From: Urechidicola vernalis
GTDB lineage: Bacteria > Bacteroidota > Bacteroidia > Flavobacteriales > Flavobacteriaceae
Assembly (NCBI RefSeq): GCF_031846385.1
Contig: NZ_JAVRHV010000008.1
Span: forward strand, 62,001 to 126,000
Direction of reading: 5' to 3'
Length of the DNA: 64,000 bases
In this document: piece after piece, positions 1 through 8,185 of the stretch
Numbering within the stretch: the stretch's first letter is position 1
Layout of the letters: each line of letters begins with the position of its first letter
Notes under the pieces: model-generated
Told to the model about the DNA's origin: nothing
Databases searched by the model: none
What the model saw: only the letters and a program-made list of their open reading frames with translations
Position numbers and translations under genes: made by a program

Positions 1-95
1 ATCTGAAAATGGTTTTTAGTCGAAGTTATTTGTTGAACAATCTCATTAATTTTTGCAGATTGATCGAGGTTCGAAACAAGTTGTTGTTTGCTCAA
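1..95 (-). CDS. N-terminal fragment of an unrecognised protein, cut by the window edge
   Basis: Reading leftward from a TTG at 95-93 there are 31 open codons (starting M-S-K-Q-Q-L-V-S-N-L-D-Q-S-A-K-I) before the window ends. The composition is that of a real soluble helical protein. A consensus -7 element (TATCTTTG) lies only about 17 nt upstream on the same strand, which supports a start here. No ATG is available nearby in this frame. I do not recognise the family. It is divergent from the TerB-like gene. Confidence 0.45.
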   Translation of the reverse strand, partial: MSKQQLVSNLDQSAKINEIVQQITSTKNHFQ

Positions 96-111
96 AAAAA
101 TAGATTTTTTA

Positions 112-119
112 CAAAGATA
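112..119 (-). promoter_or_regulatory. -7 promoter element for the leftward gene
   Basis: TATCTTTG on the minus strand matches the Bacteroidota sigma-A -7 consensus TAnnTTTG. It sits just ahead of the TTG start at 95. No clear TTG -33 element is visible. Confidence 0.5.
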
Positions 120-171
120 CTTTTTCAATTAAAAATTGACGGCATTCCTAGTAAAATTTATGCCTTTTCAT

Positions 172-179
172 TATATTTG
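172..179 (+). promoter_or_regulatory. -7 promoter element for the TerB-like gene
   Basis: TATATTTG matches TAnnTTTG and ends 26 nt before the ATG at 206. It is divergent from the leftward promoter at 112-119. A longer reading frame beginning at 179 would start inside this element, so ATG 206 is the better start. Confidence 0.55.
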
Positions 180-205
180 TGTATAACCCTCAAAATAGTT
201 TAATT

Positions 206-634
206 ATGTCAATTTCAGATTTATATTCCAGCGGAATACACAAAAGAGAATTAGGTCATTTTGCTAATATTGTAAAGATGGCTCAATCTGACAATATTGT
301 AACTAATGAGGAGCAAGCTTTAATTGAAAGGATGAAGAGAAGGTTAAATATTACCGACTCCGAGTATGTAAAAGTGATCGAAAATCCGCAAGATTATCCC
401 ATGGTTCCTCCATTAGATTATAAAAACAGAATAGAGCATTTGTATAATTTGGTGAAGATGGTATTTGCAGACAGTGAAGTGACGGATGATCAAGTTGGCT
501 TGCTGAATAAAATTACGATTGGTCTTGGTTTTTCAAAAGAGAATTATCAAGAAATAACAAAAGTGGCTATTGAGCAGTTTATGACCAATACCGAGTTAAA
601 AGACTTTAGAACTGCTATTAAAGCAGTAAATTAG
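206..634 (+). CDS. TerB-like (tellurite-resistance TerB family) small helical protein
   Basis: 142-residue soluble, probably all-helical protein. The pattern resembles TerB-fold proteins: an N-terminal helix followed by acidic stretches such as MAQSDNIVTNEEQ and VFADSEVTDDQ, where TerB proteins bind metal through paired acidic helices. There is no signal peptide or membrane segment. TerB members are linked to stress responses, but no biochemical role is established for this short flavobacterial form. ATG 206 is preferred over 179 because the promoter -7 element covers 172-179. It has its own terminator, so it is probably monocistronic. Confidence 0.7.
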   Translation: MSISDLYSSGIHKRELGHFANIVKMAQSDNIVTNEEQALIERMKRRLNITDSEYVKVIENPQDYPMVPPLDYKNRIEHLYNLVKMVFADSEVTDDQVGLLNKITIGLGFSKENYQEITKVAIEQFMTNTELKDFRTAIKAVN

Positions 635-655
635 AAATAGAATTATTGAGTTGAA

Positions 656-683
656 TGCCGAACGTATGTTCGGCATTTTTTTT
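656..683 (+). terminator. Rho-independent terminator after the TerB-like gene
   Basis: Perfect 8-bp stem TGCCGAAC/GTTCGGCA with a 4-nt loop, followed by eight T. The only in-frame ATG upstream of the helicase core (666-668) lies inside this hairpin. Confidence 0.85.
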
Positions 684-695
684 AATCAGAATAAA

Positions 696-3600
696 TTGAT
701 AGAAGGAAAGCAATTTCAAGTATACAATGCTTCGGCGGGAAGTGGTAAAACCTTTACCCTAGTTAAAGAATATCTTAGAATATTATTGACTACCGATGAT
801 AAATATAGATTTCAAAATATATTAGCAATTACCTTTACTAATAAAGCCGCTGCAGAAATGAAAGAGCGTGTTTTAGAAAGCCTAAAGGGTATTTCTAGAT
901 CCGATACATATTTTATGCTTCAAATAATTGGAGAGGAATCTAATATTCCAAATTCAATTTTAAGAAATAGAGCGAAAAATGTGTTGCAAACTATTTTGCA
1001 GAATTACGGGGGGTTTAACATTACTACCATAGATAGTTTTACACATAAAATAATTAGAAGTTTTGCGTTCGATTTAGGTTTGTCTCTAAATTTTGAAGTA
1101 GAAATGGATGCTATTGGATTGTTAGATGAAGCTGTTGATGTTCTTATTTCTAAAATTGGAGAAGACAAATCTCTTACGGATGTTTTGATAAATTATTCTT
1201 TAGACAAAACGAATGATGATAAATCTTGGGATATTTCTAGAGATTTAAAAGAATTTGCGCGAATATTATTAAATGAAGATCATGCTAAGCAGTTAAGCGC
1301 CTTAGAAGAAAAAACGTTAGATGATTATACCAGTTTAAAAGAAAACCTTAGAAAAGAGCAACAAAGAATTCAAAAAAGAGGTGAGGAGATTGGGAATTCA
1401 GGGTTGGAGATCATTAATAATATGGGATTAGATTATAAAGATTTTTACTATAGTCTTATCCCTAAGCACTTTTTAAGTTTGGAACGGGACCTTGGAGCCA
1501 CAAAGTTTTTCGATCAATCTAAATTAAAGGAACGAATTGAGGAGAGAAATTTTTATTCCAAATCAAAACCGGATGATATTAAAACTGCAATTGAATCGAT
1601 TTTACAACCTTTGCTTGAATTGTATTCAGAATCAGAAGTTTTATATCAGAAATATGTTTTGAATGAATTGGTTTTAAAAAGTTTAATACCAATGGCTGTA
1701 TTAAAACAAATAAACACTTCTCTAAATGAAATAAAAGATCAGAATAATATTAGATTGAATGCAGAGTTTAATCGATTGATTTCAGATCAGTTAAAAGATG
1801 AACCAGCACCTTTCATTTACGAGCGAATTGGAGAAAAATTCAGGTATTACTTTATTGATGAAATGCAGGATACTTCCGAATTGCAATGGCAGAATCTCAT
1901 TCCGTTAATTGAGAACTCTCTGAGTTCTGAAACAATGGAAGGGTATCCTGGAAAATTGATGCTGGTAGGTGATGCAAAACAGGCTATTTATAGATGGCGA
2001 GGAGGAAAGGCTGAACAATTTATTCAATTGACGGAGCAGGATGAGGTTACTGTGTTTCCAGTAGAAAAAGAAGTAAAAAACCTAGCATATAATTATAGAA
2101 GTTCTGCGGAGATAGTTCAGTTTAACAATGCTTTCTTTACACATGTTTCTAATTTTTTTAAAAAGGACTCCTACAAACAATTATATGTGTCAGGAAATAA
2201 TCAAAAGATTACGGATAAAGAAGGAGGATATGTTCAAGTATCTTTTGTAGATGAAACAGTATCTGAAGAAAAGGAGTTGGTGTATCCGAAAAAAGTACTT
2301 GAAATAATTGAAAAGTTAAAGTTAGAGATTGAACTTAGTGACATTTGTATTTTGGTTAGGACTAAAAAACAAGGAGTCGCTGTTTCAAAATTCTTGTTAG
2401 AGAATGAGGTTCCAATAATCTCTTCTGAAACAATGTTACTAAAGAACAATTCGTTAATCAGTTTTGTAATTGACGTTTTTACGTTTATAAATGAAAGTTT
2501 CAATAAAGAGGCTTTAGCTAATGCGCTTTGTTTCTTGAACAATGAACATCTTAATGTAGAAAATACACATTTGTTTTTGTCAGAAAGAATCGAATTATCT
2601 GGACAAGATTTATTTGATTCTCTTTTGAAATATAATATCAATTTTAATTTGAAGGAATTCGTAGGGTTGCCATTTTATGATGCTACAGAATATTTAATTC
2701 GTTCATTTAATCTGATGGATTATGATTTGGTTTTTATGCAATCTTTGCTAGATATTATTTTAGAATTTAAACAAAATAAAAATTCAGGAATTGGAGATTT
2801 CTTGGAATTTTGGAATCGAAAAAAAGATAGTTTTAGCGTCGTGATGCCAGAAGGGCAAAAAGCAGTGCAAATTATGACAATTCACAAGTCAAAGGGCTTA
2901 GAATTTCCAGTAGTGATTTTACCGTATGACTTAAACATTTATAGGGAAATTAACCCTAAAATTTGGTATAATAATCTTAGTTCAACTAGCTATTCAGATC
3001 TGGAATCTTCGTTAGTAGATTATTCTAAAAAAGTTAGGTATACCAGTACGTATGGGGCTCAGATTTATGAAGACCACCAAAATGAATTAGAATTAGATAA
3101 TTTAAATTTACTTTATGTTGCCTTAACAAGACCGCAAGAGCGATTATATGTCATTACAAATGCTCAGAAAACATCGAGAGCGTTAAGGGATTCAAAATCA
3201 TACTCCGATTTGTTTAACGACTTTTTACAAAACCATACAGAAAAGCAGTTAGATAGCAATGAAAGCAATTATGAATTTGGAGAGAAAACAAAGATTCAAA
3301 TAGAAAACGAAAAAAATAAGGTATCTATTGTTTATCAAGATGAATTAATTTCTTCAAATTGGAAGAATCAAAACATATCCATCGTTACCAAGGCCTCTAA
3401 TTTGTGGGATACGAAGCAAGAAGCATCTATTGAATATGGAAATTTAATTCACGAAATTTTATCAAAAATTAAAACGGAATCAGATATAGAAGATGTGCTT
3501 AAAACATATGCTAGAGAAGGGTTTTTAGATGATGAGTTTGGAGAAAAAGTAAAAGATATAATTGAAGCAGTGGTTAAGCATACTGAATTAAAGAAATACT

Positions 3601-3851
3601 ATTCCGATGATTATGAAATTAAAAATGAACAAGAACTTCTTTCAAATGTGGGAGAGATACAAATTCCGGACAGACTTTGTGTTAAGGGTGGAAATGTTGT
3701 AGTTATCGATTATAAAACAGGGGAGCAACTATCAAAACATGAACAGCAAATAAGTAAATATGCATTAACACTCAGGTCATTAGGTTTTGAAATTGAAAGA
3801 GAAATATTAGTGTATTTAGGAAAAGAAATAACCGTTAAAGTAGTTTTGTAG
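696..3851 (+). CDS. AddA/RecB-like UvrD-family helicase with C-terminal nuclease domain
   Basis: About 1050 residues. An N-terminal Walker A (ASAGSGKTFTLVKEYL) is followed by UvrD/Rep-type motifs: ITFTNKAAAEMKERV (Ia), YYFIDEMQDTSELQW (Walker B, II), GDAKQAIYRWRGG (III), TIHKSKGLEFPVV (V) and YVALTRPQERLYV (VI). The C-terminus carries RecB-nuclease features, GNLIHEIL and VIDYKTGEQL, giving the D-Y-K catalytic motif. This is the architecture of the AddA subunit, which processes double-strand breaks for recombination. The AddB partner is not in the window. Start: TTG 696 puts the Walker A about 14 residues in, as in relatives I know. ATG 666 (10 codons more) falls in the preceding terminator hairpin. 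The function is secure; the start is not. Confidence 0.9.
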   Translation: MIEGKQFQVYNASAGSGKTFTLVKEYLRILLTTDDKYRFQNILAITFTNKAAAEMKERVLESLKGISRSDTYFMLQIIGEESNIPNSILRNRAKNVLQTILQNYGGFNITTIDSFTHKIIRSFAFDLGLSLNFEVEMDAIGLLDEAVDVLISKIGEDKSLTDVLINYSLDKTNDDKSWDISRDLKEFARILLNEDHAKQLSALEEKTLDDYTSLKENLRKEQQRIQKRGEEIGNSGLEIINNMGLDYKDFYYSLIPKHFLSLERDLGATKFFDQSKLKERIEERNFYSKSKPDDIKTAIESILQPLLELYSESEVLYQKYVLNELVLKSLIPMAVLKQINTSLNEIKDQNNIRLNAEFNRLISDQLKDEPAPFIYERIGEKFRYYFIDEMQDTSELQWQNLIPLIENSLSSETMEGYPGKLMLVGDAKQAIYRWRGGKAEQFIQLTEQDEVTVFPVEKEVKNLAYNYRSSAEIVQFNNAFFTHVSNFFKKDSYKQLYVSGNNQKITDKEGGYVQVSFVDETVSEEKELVYPKKVLEIIEKLKLEIELSDICILVRTKKQGVAVSKFLLENEVPIISSETMLLKNNSLISFVIDVFTFINESFNKEALANALCFLNNEHLNVENTHLFLSERIELSGQDLFDSLLKYNINFNLKEFVGLPFYDATEYLIRSFNLMDYDLVFMQSLLDIILEFKQNKNSGIGDFLEFWNRKKDSFSVVMPEGQKAVQIMTIHKSKGLEFPVVILPYDLNIYREINPKIWYNNLSSTSYSDLESSLVDYSKKVRYTSTYGAQIYEDHQNELELDNLNLLYVALTRPQERLYVITNAQKTSRALRDSKSYSDLFNDFLQNHTEKQLDSNESNYEFGEKTKIQIENEKNKVSIVYQDELISSNWKNQNISIVTKASNLWDTKQEASIEYGNLIHEILSKIKTESDIEDVLKTYAREGFLDDEFGEKVKDIIEAVVKHTELKKYYSDDYEIKNEQELLSNVGEIQIPDRLCVKGGNVVVIDYKTGEQLSKHEQQISKYALTLRSLGFEIEREILVYLGKEITVKVVL

Positions 3852-3855
3852 TTTT

Positions 3856-3882
3856 TTAAGACTCTTAAAAAGAGCCTCTTAA
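3856..3882 (+). other. Stem-loop just after the helicase stop codon, no T-tract
   Basis: TTAAGA/TCTTAA outer and CTCTT/AAGAG inner pairing with a 2-nt bulge, starting 5 nt after the stop codon. No run of T follows on either strand, so this is at best a weak terminator or a 3'-end stabiliser. Confidence 0.35.
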
Positions 3883-3960
3883 TTAAGTTAAAAAATTATG
3901 AAATCTATAGAATAGCCCTAGTTTTGTTAGATTTTGTTATATAATTTTTTATATTTGTTT

Positions 3961-3990
3961 TTGATTGTAGGCTTTTAGAGCTTATCTTTG
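3961..3990 (+). promoter_or_regulatory. Promoter of the OmpA-type porin gene
   Basis: TTG at 3961-3963, 19-nt spacer, TATCTTTG at 3983-3990: a full Bacteroidota housekeeping promoter. It gives a leader of about 35 nt that is AT-rich, as expected for a highly expressed outer-membrane protein gene. Confidence 0.75.
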
Positions 3991-4030
3991 TATTAAAATT
4001 AGGAAACAATTAAATTAAAATTTTTTTAAA

Positions 4031-5431
4031 ATGAAACATTTAAGAATAGCTTTATTAGCTTTACTTGTGGTTGCTGGTTTTAGCAACGTAAATGCCCAGG
4101 ATGAGGACAATCCTTGGGTGATTGGTTTCGGTATTAATGCCGTAGACTTTTATTCTGTTAACAATGCAGATTTAAAGAATATGAATATACCGACAGAAGG
4201 TCCTGCGGGAGGAAGTTGGTATGACCAATTCTTCAATGCTGAAGATAATTATAACGTTATCCCTTCATTATCTAGATTGTCTGTTGCTAAGCACCTAAAC
4301 GGAAACTTTTCATTGGAGTTTGCAGGGTCATTAAACAAAATTTCTAAAATTGGAAAGTATGAGGTAGATGACTTGTCTTATTACGGTGTTGATGCTGGTA
4401 TTAAGTATAGTTTTGCTGAATTATTAGGTCTTGAAAAATTAGAGCCTTACGGAACAGTTGGTGGAGGTTACACTTGGATGGATTCAAATGGTGCAGGAAC
4501 TTTAAATGGTGGAGCTGGTTTAAACTACTGGTTTAATGACCATTTAGGTTTAAATGCTCAGGCTAATTATAAGCATGCTTTTGATGATGCTAATGTAGCA
4601 CAACACTGGCAACATTCTTTTGGATTATTAGTTAAATTCGGAGGTAAAGATGCTGACGGTGACGGAGTATATGATAAGAATGACGCTTGTCCAGATGTAT
4701 TTGGTTTAGAGGAGTTCAACGGATGCCCTGACACTGACGGTGACGGAATCATTGATTCTGAAGATGCTTGTCCTGACGCTGCAGGAGATGCTGCAAATGA
4801 TGGTTGTCCAGATTCTGATGGCGACGGTGTAGCTGATAATAAAGATGCATGTCCTGATGCTGCCGGTCCTACTGCAAACAACGGATGCCCATGGGGTGAC
4901 GCTGATGAAGATGGAATCAACGATAACGAAGATAAGTGTCCAAATGAAGCAGGTCCTGCTTCAAACAACGGATGTCCATTTACGGATACTGATGGCGATG
5001 GTATAGCTGATAAAGATGATAATTGTCCAGAGGATGCTGGTTCTGCAGCAAACAACGGATGTCCTGAAGTTCCAGAATCTGTTAAAGAGGCGTTAAGAGC
5101 TTATGCTAAGACAATTGTATTTGATACAGGGAAAGAAACAATTAAGGATACTTCTGCGGATGTTTTAGAAAAGATTGTTGCTGTAATGAAAGATTACCCA
5201 CAAGAGAAGTTTGTTGTTGAAGGTCATACTGACAATGTTGGATCTGAAGCAAACAACCAAAAGTTATCTGAAAGAAGAGCAGAATCTGTTTTAGCTTACT
5301 TGCTTTCTAAAGGAGTAAGTAGCGATAATTTAAGTTCTAAGGGTTACGGAGAATCTAACCCTATTCATTCTAATGATACTAGAGAAGGAAGAAGAGCGAA
5401 CAGAAGAGTTGAAATCAAACACTTCAAATAA
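4031..5431 (+). CDS. OmpA-family outer-membrane protein with thrombospondin type 3 repeats
   Basis: 466 residues. Signal peptide (about 1-22, ending NVNAQ), then an 8-strand-type beta-barrel region to about residue 200. Next come five Asp-rich thrombospondin type 3 repeats at about 205-350 (DADGDGVYDKNDACP-like units, each with a Cys-Pro and usually an NNGCP end), expected to bind calcium. The C-terminal OmpA/peptidoglycan-binding domain at about 355-466 includes VEGHTDNVGS and LSERRAESVLAYL. The role is to anchor the outer membrane to the cell wall. Its own strong promoter and terminator make it a single-gene unit. A reverse-strand open frame over the repeats is only a mirror of the biased codons. 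Confidence 0.93.
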   Translation: MKHLRIALLALLVVAGFSNVNAQDEDNPWVIGFGINAVDFYSVNNADLKNMNIPTEGPAGGSWYDQFFNAEDNYNVIPSLSRLSVAKHLNGNFSLEFAGSLNKISKIGKYEVDDLSYYGVDAGIKYSFAELLGLEKLEPYGTVGGGYTWMDSNGAGTLNGGAGLNYWFNDHLGLNAQANYKHAFDDANVAQHWQHSFGLLVKFGGKDADGDGVYDKNDACPDVFGLEEFNGCPDTDGDGIIDSEDACPDAAGDAANDGCPDSDGDGVADNKDACPDAAGPTANNGCPWGDADEDGINDNEDKCPNEAGPASNNGCPFTDTDGDGIADKDDNCPEDAGSAANNGCPEVPESVKEALRAYAKTIVFDTGKETIKDTSADVLEKIVAVMKDYPQEKFVVEGHTDNVGSEANNQKLSERRAESVLAYLLSKGVSSDNLSSKGYGESNPIHSNDTREGRRANRRVEIKHFK

Positions 5432-5464
5432 GAAAGAATCAATTAGAATTATTCTATAAATAAT

Positions 5465-5494
5465 AAAAGCCGACTGTTTTCAGTCGGCTTTTTT
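5465..5494 (+). terminator. Terminator of the OmpA-type gene
   Basis: Perfect stem AAGCCGACTG/CAGTCGGCTT with a TTTT loop and six trailing T. Confidence 0.9.
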
Positions 5495-5770
5495 ATTTTA
5501 ACAATAGAGGTCTTTTTAGAGACTCTAATTACCCCCATTAGCTAGTTAGTATTGAATCGGAGATGTTGACTTGTAAGTGTACTATTCTATTTTTATTAAA
5601 TGGTGTCTTATAAAGAACTGATAAACTTAAACACCAGAGTAAGGTTTTGTTTATATACAGAAATTGAGTGGCCTGTTTGATTTAATCTAGGATGATATTT
5701 AGTTCAGTAGAATAATCAGGATGTAGTATTTTTAGATGTTGTTAGAAACTTATATATTATATAAATAGCA
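5495..5770. other. Gene-poor interval between convergent genes
   Basis: About 275 nt with no convincing reading frame. There is no clean TTG-N19-TAnnTTTG promoter; the nearest look-alikes have wrong spacing. It ends in a plus-strand terminator-like hairpin (5771-5802), so a short plus-strand transcript is possible but not shown. Confidence 0.4.
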
Positions 5771-5802
5771 AGAGCCCTAGAAACGAGTCTAGGACTCTTT
5801 TT
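5771..5802 (+). terminator. Terminator-like hairpin without an obvious upstream gene
   Basis: AGAG-C-CCTAGA pairs with TCTAGG-A-CTCT (one mismatch) and is followed by five T on the plus strand. On the minus strand, downstream of the DUF3078 gene, the sequence after the hairpin is not T-rich. Confidence 0.6.
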
Positions 5803-5831
5803 ACTTTAATGACGTTTCTCTGTCTAAATAA

Positions 5832-6764
5832 TTATAAATTCAAATTAAATCCTAACCCGAAAACTTCTCTAACTTGAAAGCCTTCAAATGAATTATCATC
5901 ATAAATTGTTTGAACAGTGAAATCAGTAGATAGCCAGTCATTAATTTTCATTTCAATATCTAAAGTGTAATCAATATCAATATTTTGAGGATCTTCCAAA
6001 TAGTTAGAATATAGCATTATTAAATTTTCCACAGTAATATTTTTGGCAAGAGTAAATGTGTATCCAACTCTAATATTCATACCTAACTCATATAATAAAT
6101 TGTCTCCAGGGTCTACACCAAAAGTTTCGACATCGTTACTAGATTCATAAAAAACATTGGAAGAATCATCATCATTATATGTCCATATTTCACTAGTTAA
6201 GAAGGTTAATTTAGAAGTAATAGGCGCAATATTAACATAAAATCTATCACTTTTTTTCCACAAGAAACCTGGACCAAATTGCCAATACGCAGGTTTAAAC
6301 AATCCAGATGTCGGATAGTTTTCGTTGTCTTCACCAGGGTTTTGATCTAAAAAATCATCTTCATAATCATATCCATCTGTAAATTGAGTTTTAAAGTTCA
6401 TAAAAAATGAAAAATTCCAATACTCTTTTTTCATCGCTCTACTTAAAATTGAATTCAATTCAATTCTGTCATCCGATTTCCTAGTACCGTCGTCTTCAGT
6501 ATTGGTTAAGCCATATCCTAATAACAATTTGTTGTCTAAACTCCAAACATCTTTGGTATAGTTAAAGTTATAATTAACCTTTAAGTTCCCAGCAAAACTG
6601 TTATCTCCACCTGCTTGCCAATTAGAAAAAGCAGATTGGTTTATCAATAAAGAAATTTTTCCTGAAGTTCTCCATCCTTGTAGAGAATCAATAGCTTGGT
6701 CCGATTGGCTATATCCAATTGCAGAAATACCCATTACTAGAATAAGAGTAATTAGTCGTTTCAT
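5832..6764 (-). CDS. DUF3078 outer-membrane beta-barrel protein
   Basis: 310 residues with a cleavable signal peptide (about 1-19, ending IGYSQ). The hallmark N-terminal block of DUF3078 is present (WRTSGKISLLINQSAFSNWQ then AGGDNSFAGN). Alternating aromatic/polar strands continue to the end, finishing in LGFNLNL as outer-membrane barrels do. The function of the family is unknown; location in the outer membrane is inferred. It has its own promoter 26 nt upstream and is not tightly linked to DUF2480. Confidence 0.88.
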   Translation of the reverse strand: MKRLITLILVMGISAIGYSQSDQAIDSLQGWRTSGKISLLINQSAFSNWQAGGDNSFAGNLKVNYNFNYTKDVWSLDNKLLLGYGLTNTEDDGTRKSDDRIELNSILSRAMKKEYWNFSFFMNFKTQFTDGYDYEDDFLDQNPGEDNENYPTSGLFKPAYWQFGPGFLWKKSDRFYVNIAPITSKLTFLTSEIWTYNDDDSSNVFYESSNDVETFGVDPGDNLLYELGMNIRVGYTFTLAKNITVENLIMLYSNYLEDPQNIDIDYTLDIEMKINDWLSTDFTVQTIYDDNSFEGFQVREVFGLGFNLNL

Positions 6765-6789
6765 TTTAATAGAAATTTTTTTGTTATTA

Positions 6790-6797
6790 CAAATATA
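6790..6797 (-). promoter_or_regulatory. -7 promoter element of the DUF3078 gene
   Basis: TATATTTG on the minus strand, 26 nt before the ATG; matches TAnnTTTG. Confidence 0.55.
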
Positions 6798-6821
6798 ACT
6801 AATCTATAAAAATAATAAGAA

Positions 6822-7328
6822 CTATTTTTTTGCTTTAAATAAGGGTACAGTAGAGCAAGCTTCACCAAACATAATTGACCTCGCAACGTGTGTTAATCTT
6901 GACATTAGTAAAGTATAGGCTGAATCTGGAATAGGTTTGTTAGAACACCCTTTAATAATAACTGGCTTGCCTGTGAATTGTTCTATGGGTAAATTCGAAA
7001 TTACATTCTGAAAAATACTTGTTTCTAATTGTATTAAATCACCAACAACTACCAATGGTGAATACCTAGAAAGATTAGAAGTAATTAATAAATATGCCCA
7101 TGATGGTATGATGGCATCAGCGCTACAAGTTAGTGCTACATAACTGTTCTTATATTGACTCCAATCATGACTTTTAACATATGCTCTAAAGTCTTTCTCT
7201 TTTAAAATAAGTTCCTCAAAAAGCCAATCTTTAATATCAAAAACAACGCGCTTTCCTTCAGGATAATATTCCTCTAAATCAATAGTAATTAAACTGCTTT
7301 CAGTAACTTTGTTTCTAATTTCGCTCAT
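6822..7328 (-). CDS. DUF2480 family protein
   Basis: 168 residues, soluble. It contains the strongly conserved DUF2480 blocks DLEEYYPEGKRVVFDIKDW, EKDFRAYVKSHDWSQY, VALTCSADAIIPSWAYLL, KPVIIKGCSNKPIP and FGEACSTVPL. The two conserved Cys in CS motifs could relate to Fe-S or redox chemistry, but that is inference. It lies 4 nt downstream of the DUF59 gene and belongs to the sufE-DUF59-DUF2480 operon, a gene order I know from flavobacterial SUF loci. Its exact job is unknown. Confidence 0.88.
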   Translation of the reverse strand: MSEIRNKVTESSLITIDLEEYYPEGKRVVFDIKDWLFEELILKEKDFRAYVKSHDWSQYKNSYVALTCSADAIIPSWAYLLITSNLSRYSPLVVVGDLIQLETSIFQNVISNLPIEQFTGKPVIIKGCSNKPIPDSAYTLLMSRLTHVARSIMFGEACSTVPLFKAKK

Positions 7329-7332
7329 AATT

Positions 7333-7653
7333 TTACAAAAAACCTAATTCTAACTTGGCTTCTTCGCTCATCATATCTTGAGTCCATGTAGGATCAAAAG
7401 TAATTTCTACTTCGCAGTTTTTTACTTCTTCTAAAGTCTTCACTTTTTCTTCTACCTCTACAGGTAAGGTTTCGGCAACCGGGCAGTTAGGAGAAGTTAA
7501 AGTCATTAAGATTTTAACATCATTATCTTCGTTAACCATAACATCATAAATTAATCCCAATTCGTAGATGTCTACTGGAATTTCTGGATCAAAAATGCTT
7601 TTTAATACAACTACAATCTTATCTCCTAAATCTTGTACATCTTCTTGATTCAT
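7333..7653 (-). CDS. DUF59/MIP18-family iron-sulfur assembly protein (SufT/PaaD-like)
   Basis: 106 residues. It has the family signature FDPEIPVDIYELGLIYDV near residues 21-38 and the Cys loop LTSPNCPVAETLP. It ends in the usual acidic, hydrophobic tail (EEAKLELGFL). Such proteins help mature or hand over Fe-S clusters in the cytoplasm. The position between sufE and DUF2480, with gaps of 4-11 nt, supports a role in the SUF pathway. Which target proteins it serves cannot be read from sequence. Confidence 0.9.
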   Translation of the reverse strand: MNQEDVQDLGDKIVVVLKSIFDPEIPVDIYELGLIYDVMVNEDNDVKILMTLTSPNCPVAETLPVEVEEKVKTLEEVKNCEVEITFDPTWTQDMMSEEAKLELGFL

Positions 7654-7664
7654 ACTCTTTATTC

Positions 7665-8090
7665 TTATTTTGTTAATTTGCTTTGATAGCCTAAAGCATA
7701 TAGTTTTATTTTTTTAATCATAGAAACCAATCCATTAGCTCTAGTTGGAGATAAATGTTCCTTTAAACCAATAACATTTATAAATTCGGTATCAGCACTT
7801 AAAATGTCTGCAGGTTCTTGGTCGGAAAAAACACGCAATAATAACGCTACTATTCCTTTTGTTAGAATGGCATCACTATCTGCTTTAAATACAACTTTAT
7901 CGCCTTCTAATTGTCCATCAATCCAAACTTTAGATTGGCAACCTTTTATGATATTTTCATCAATTTTTTTTGAAGGATCAATAAGTTGCAAAGATTTTCC
8001 TAAATCAATAATATATTCATAGCGTTCCATCCAATCATCAAACACTGAGAATTCATCAATAATTTCTTCTTGTATTTCTTTGATAGTCAT
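7665..8090 (-). CDS. sufE: SufE family sulfur-acceptor protein
   Basis: 141 residues. Typical SufE: N-terminal EIQEEIIDEFSVFDDW, then the active loop NIIKGCQSKVW with the sulfur-accepting Cys51, then DSDAILTKGIVALLL. SufE takes persulfide from the cysteine desulfurase SufS and delivers it to the SufBCD scaffold. It is first in the operon with a good -7 element upstream. sufBCDS are not in the window: the next gene upstream is a divergent PfkB kinase, so the SUF locus is split here. Confidence 0.93.
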   Translation of the reverse strand: MTIKEIQEEIIDEFSVFDDWMERYEYIIDLGKSLQLIDPSKKIDENIIKGCQSKVWIDGQLEGDKVVFKADSDAILTKGIVALLLRVFSDQEPADILSADTEFINVIGLKEHLSPTRANGLVSMIKKIKLYALGYQSKLTK

Positions 8091-8126
8091 TTTTTAAACT
8101 TAATTTTGCAAGATTAAATATCGGCA

Positions 8127-8134
8127 CAAAAATA
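8127..8134 (-). promoter_or_regulatory. -7 promoter element of the sufE operon
   Basis: TATTTTTG on the minus strand, 37 nt before the sufE ATG; matches TAnnTTTG. Confidence 0.5.
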
Positions 8135-8185
8135 GTCTTTATAATTAATAAAAAAGGTCTTTAGTAGTGCAGAATTAAAAGAAGT

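Noticed and set aside
179..205. Longer reading frame for the TerB-like gene beginning at 179
   Set aside because: It begins in the -7 promoter element, so the sequence before ATG 206 cannot all be transcribed from that promoter.
4567..5055. 162-codon minus-strand open frame opposite the thrombospondin repeats
   Set aside because: It mirrors the repeated GAY-rich codons of the real plus-strand gene. The product would be a Ser/Ala/Pro repeat with no start signal.
4640..5080. Tandem DNA repeat as a mobile or unstable element
   Set aside because: The repeats code for known calcium-binding thrombospondin type 3 units of an OmpA-family protein, so protein function explains them.
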